Shown here: positions 60,990 through 64,000 of the stretch, piece after piece
How positions within the stretch are numbered: the first letter of the stretch is position 1
Layout of the letters: every line of letters starts with the position of its first letter
Origin: Echiichthys vipera
Taxonomy: Eukaryota > Chordata > Actinopteri > Perciformes > Trachinidae
DNA: 64,000 bases
Reading direction: 5' to 3'
Assembly: GCA_963691815.1 (NCBI GenBank)
Contig: OY829656.1
Location: forward strand, 8,450,752-8,514,751
Made by a program: the position numbers and the translations under genes
Notes under the pieces: generated by a model
What the model saw: the letters and a program-made list of their open reading frames with translations, nothing else
Told to the model about the DNA's origin: nothing
Databases searched by the model: none

Positions 60990-61740
60990 TATATCCAACC
61001 TATTCTCACTCCCAACAAGAACCAGGCATCCTTTACCATCTGTATTAGATGCACCGTGGTTTCAACTGCTCAGCCTTGGCGTGGTGAGATGACATACAAC
61101 ATATTATAAAAAGTGTCAAGTCTGCATAGGGAGGGGGTTATGGTGGATGGATGGATCAGACGCAGGACTTTCACCCAGGAGGCTGCTGCTTATGTCCTGT
61201 GTGAAGCCTCCGGTTAACCTTGACTTATTTTAACTTACATAATGTACATAACATATGTAAGTCATCTATCGTACTTAAATGTCACATACTGTACATAAGT
61301 TACGTAACAAACACTTATTTCAACCCAAACCACAGAACTTTTTTCTAAACCCAACCAGGTAGTATTGTTGCCTAACTCTACCCTGCACATTAAATATCGC
61401 AAAAGGGGTACCCAGAGAATTAAAACCATGGGGTCATCCCTACGGTCCCCGGGTCCTATGTTTCCCGGTCGCATTAGCCTATGCCTTCGCTGATTTAGTT
61501 TAGCATTTTGTTACGTTTAGGGTCAGGGTTAGGGGGTAGTGTTAGGGTCGACATAGGCCTATTTGGCATGAAATTCGGCACTGATTGTGGAAAAACAACA
61601 GACCGGGGGAATGTGGGACCCTTTCTGTAAAAAGCAAGGAACATAGGACCCCGGGTACAAGGGACCTGGGGAACAGAGGTACGCTCCCAAAATCATGATG
61701 CCAATATGTCCTGATCAAGAGGTCATATGTGAGTTGAAAG
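60990..61740 (+). repeat. Unclassified repeat R2, copy B
   Basis: Aligns with 42960-43970 but lacks the foldback MITE. Instead it is interrupted at about 61387-61690 by a GGGACCC-type element (R4), after which it resumes with 'gatgccaatatgtcctgatc' and 'ggtcatatgtg', matching 'acgccaaatgggtcctgacc' and 'gttcatatgtg' of copy A. Confidence 0.6.
61387..61690 (+). repeat. GGGACCC-type repeat (R4), copy B
   Basis: Contains 'cggtccccgggtcctatg', 'agcattttgttacgtttagg', 'ggtcagggttagggggtag', 'gcatgaaattcggcactg', 'gggaccctttctgtaaaaag' and 'aacataggaccccgggta'. The ends carry related 'ggtcctatg' and 'cataggacc' words in inverted orientation, as expected for a terminal-inverted-repeat element. Confidence 0.55.
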
Positions 61741-61799
61741 GTAAAAATGGGTTGTTGCTCTGGGGTTAGCAATGTCGGTCGGCCACTTTGGTCCACACT

Positions 61800-62010
61800 G
61801 AAATATATACAAAAATATTTGATGGATTGCAATGACGATTGTAGAGGATGAATACTTATATATGACTTTGTTGATTCCTTGGTTTTCCATGTAGCGACAC
61901 CAGCACATGAAAAAAAACATTATACCTGGTAAACATTATGATAAAGTTGTCATTTTCACCTCGCTAAAGTTAGCATTTAGCACAAAGCACCACAGAGCTG
62001 CTAACATGGC
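61800..62010 (+). repeat. Common teleost repeat (R3), copy B
   Basis: Contains 'tttgatggattgcaatgac', 'gtagaggatgaatac', 'gtagcgacaccagcac', 'tggtaaacattatgataaag', 'ttagcatttagcacaaagca' and 'gctgctaacatggctgtaga'. These are the ordered blocks of the family also present at 52665-53060. Confidence 0.6.
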
Positions 62011-64000
62011 TGTAGACTTATTAATCATTGAGAGTACGGTTTGGAAGCACCGCTCACTGTTTTTCTTATTCAAAGCTCTGTAGGAACGTGTACTTTTTGA
62101 TATCCACATAAACCTATTTTGTTTTTTCTGCACACCTCCATGCTTTAAGGGTTTTTTTTTGCCACATGTTTGCTGCTAAGTGCTCGTTGCTGGGGTCTTT
62201 TCGCACTCCACTCCCCAAATGCCACCTGTCAGTCTAACCGTCTAAGTGTGTGCAAAGTGACATCTTGTTTCTTGGATTTTCCCGTTGAAAAGCTTTGAAC
62301 TTCTGTATGTGTTGCTTTTTTCTTTGTCTCTCTGGCACCCATTACAATTCATGCTTGCTCCTTTACCGTTTACCCCAAACAAAGTGTTTTAAATTTGAAA
62401 GCTTCAATTTATTACAGGGACACAAACTGACTGACTTTAATCACTGCACTGAATCCCTTCTTCACATGCATGGATTTCTCCTTTTATTGACATGTTTGAA
62501 GGGACTGCAGGTTATGGTGAAGGGGTAATGATGTGGAAAGCTGTGCTGGAGGAAGGGGTGAGGGCGAGAGGGGGCCGTGACAGCTGTCTCACAGTAACAA
62601 ACGCCTCCCTCTGTGAACGGACACTCTGAGATGAGGGGTGGGGTGGGGGATACCTCCCTCACCACACAGCTGCCACAGACCTGTCACTCAGGATGTTATC
62701 GTGCCCCCTCATCTGGACTGGATAACGGGCTTCTGGTCAGTGTGGGCATTAGCCGGACATCTCCACAGTGACTCCTGGATACCACCCACAACTCTGAAGA
62801 AACGGCCTTTAATGGCTGTTTGGCTTAGATTGCGCCAAAATTCACCAAATACTACAGATTGGAGGTGTTTTGGGATTAATTTGTGATTCATAGACAAGTG
62901 AATGATTTTCAACACTTGATAGTGCGTCTGTCCTGATTGTTGGATTACAAGGTCAAATAATGCATGGCTGGCTAAGTTATCCAAACAACACAAGCTGGCA
63001 CAGTAGCATTTGATTAAATGAGTGGCTTCACAGTTACAACATAAAAGTCCTTTATTGTCCAACGAACAAAGGCAAAATAGGTCCAACACTGCCACCCAGT
63101 GGTACTTCAGAGGTAACTGACCTGATTCCACAAAGCACTTTAACATGATCAGCCAACTTCATCAGTGAAATGTAGTCAAACAAAAGGTTCAGGAGGGCTC
63201 AAGGGTGTTACTGTGAAGGGTTTTAAGCTGCTTTGTTGTTTGATTTTATGAGACTTTGGGATGAACACCAAAATAATAAAAACATGACACAAAACATACA
63301 CACAACGAAGTATTTCTGATTCTGATTCTGATGTTCATTTACCCCATGTTTCAGTGTGTAACTACTAATAAATCTGTTAGTTTGTTAGTTCCTAACCCTT
63401 TAAAACACCAACGTCACACAATACCACAAACAACTAACCGGTCGAGGCAGCGTTAGATGAGTAACTCCCTAAAATTACCGTTTTTGTAAAGGGAGTCTGG
63501 TGGCTTTGATAAGAAAATGACTTAATCTATTCACTAATATTAATGATTTCTGCCATACCAGGATGAGGAATCTAATGCAGAGTCAACACACAGATGCAGT
63601 TCAAAACGTTGTGGGTTTAATAAAGCTGAGTAGGAACACTGGCAGGCAACCAGATAAGGAAGAGGTAGAAAGCAGCAGGCAAGGCAGGTCAAACACAGGC
63701 TAAGGTTTGGTTTGATTTGATTTATTAAATTGTATCACAAATGTCTCACACATGAAAAAACATAAAATACAACTGAGGATAAAAAACACGATAAAGTCCG
63801 GGACTTATTTCCATTGTGGTCCTCAACACAAAACATCCAGACAAGACAGACAAGACACTCACAGAGTGTATGGTAATCAATAAAAAATGAGACGTTTATC
63901 TTAAATAATAAAATAAAAATGGAAACCGGAACTGGCCCCATGCTCTATTCAGCTCCTCTCTCTAGTAACCAGGACTTGATTCTCTTTTAAAAAGAGTTCA

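Overview
The window is nuclear DNA of a teleost fish, probably a percomorph (my inference). It is gene-sparse and rich in dinucleotide microsatellites, small palindromic DNA transposons (MITEs), hAT and Tc1/mariner fossils and tRNA-derived SINEs. The real coding sequence is split by canonical GT-AG introns. Most long open frames are accidental or run through (CA)n, (GT)n and (CT)n repeats.

Three vertebrate genes can be supported. (1) stk32c, minus strand: only the first coding exon (21382-21463) is seen. Its N-terminus carries the STK32C-type motif KWKKRMG and the RPVFDEKED lead-in to the kinase domain. The 21.4 kb to its left is best read as its first intron. (2) lrrc27, plus strand: all ten coding exons (23487-29813) join into one 449-residue frame, with LRRs at the N-terminus and a charged helical C-terminal half. 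(3) pwwp2b, plus strand: two coding exons (30824-30963 and 33213-34941) give a 622-residue protein with a C-terminal PWWP domain. The order stk32c(-) / lrrc27(+) / pwwp2b(+) matches my recollection of human 10q26.3, so this is a conserved block. stk32c and lrrc27 are head to head across about 2 kb. lrrc27 and pwwp2b are tandem across about 1 kb.

The 29 kb right of pwwp2b has no gene I can identify. In human, INPP5A lies downstream, but no INPP5A exon was recognised here. An orphan, coding-looking terminal exon at 54926-55024, with a poly(A) signal behind it, is the main unexplained coding candidate.

No novel multi-gene system was found. The most informative non-genic signals are: two copies of a foldback element flanked by TTAA, one with a readable empty site elsewhere in the window; a three-layer nested insertion (retroposon tail inside a hAT-like MITE inside a SINE); a perfect RFX X-box in the stk32c-lrrc27 promoter interval; a strong splice donor directly abutting the pwwp2b stop codon; and an unnamed repeat family present in three copies.
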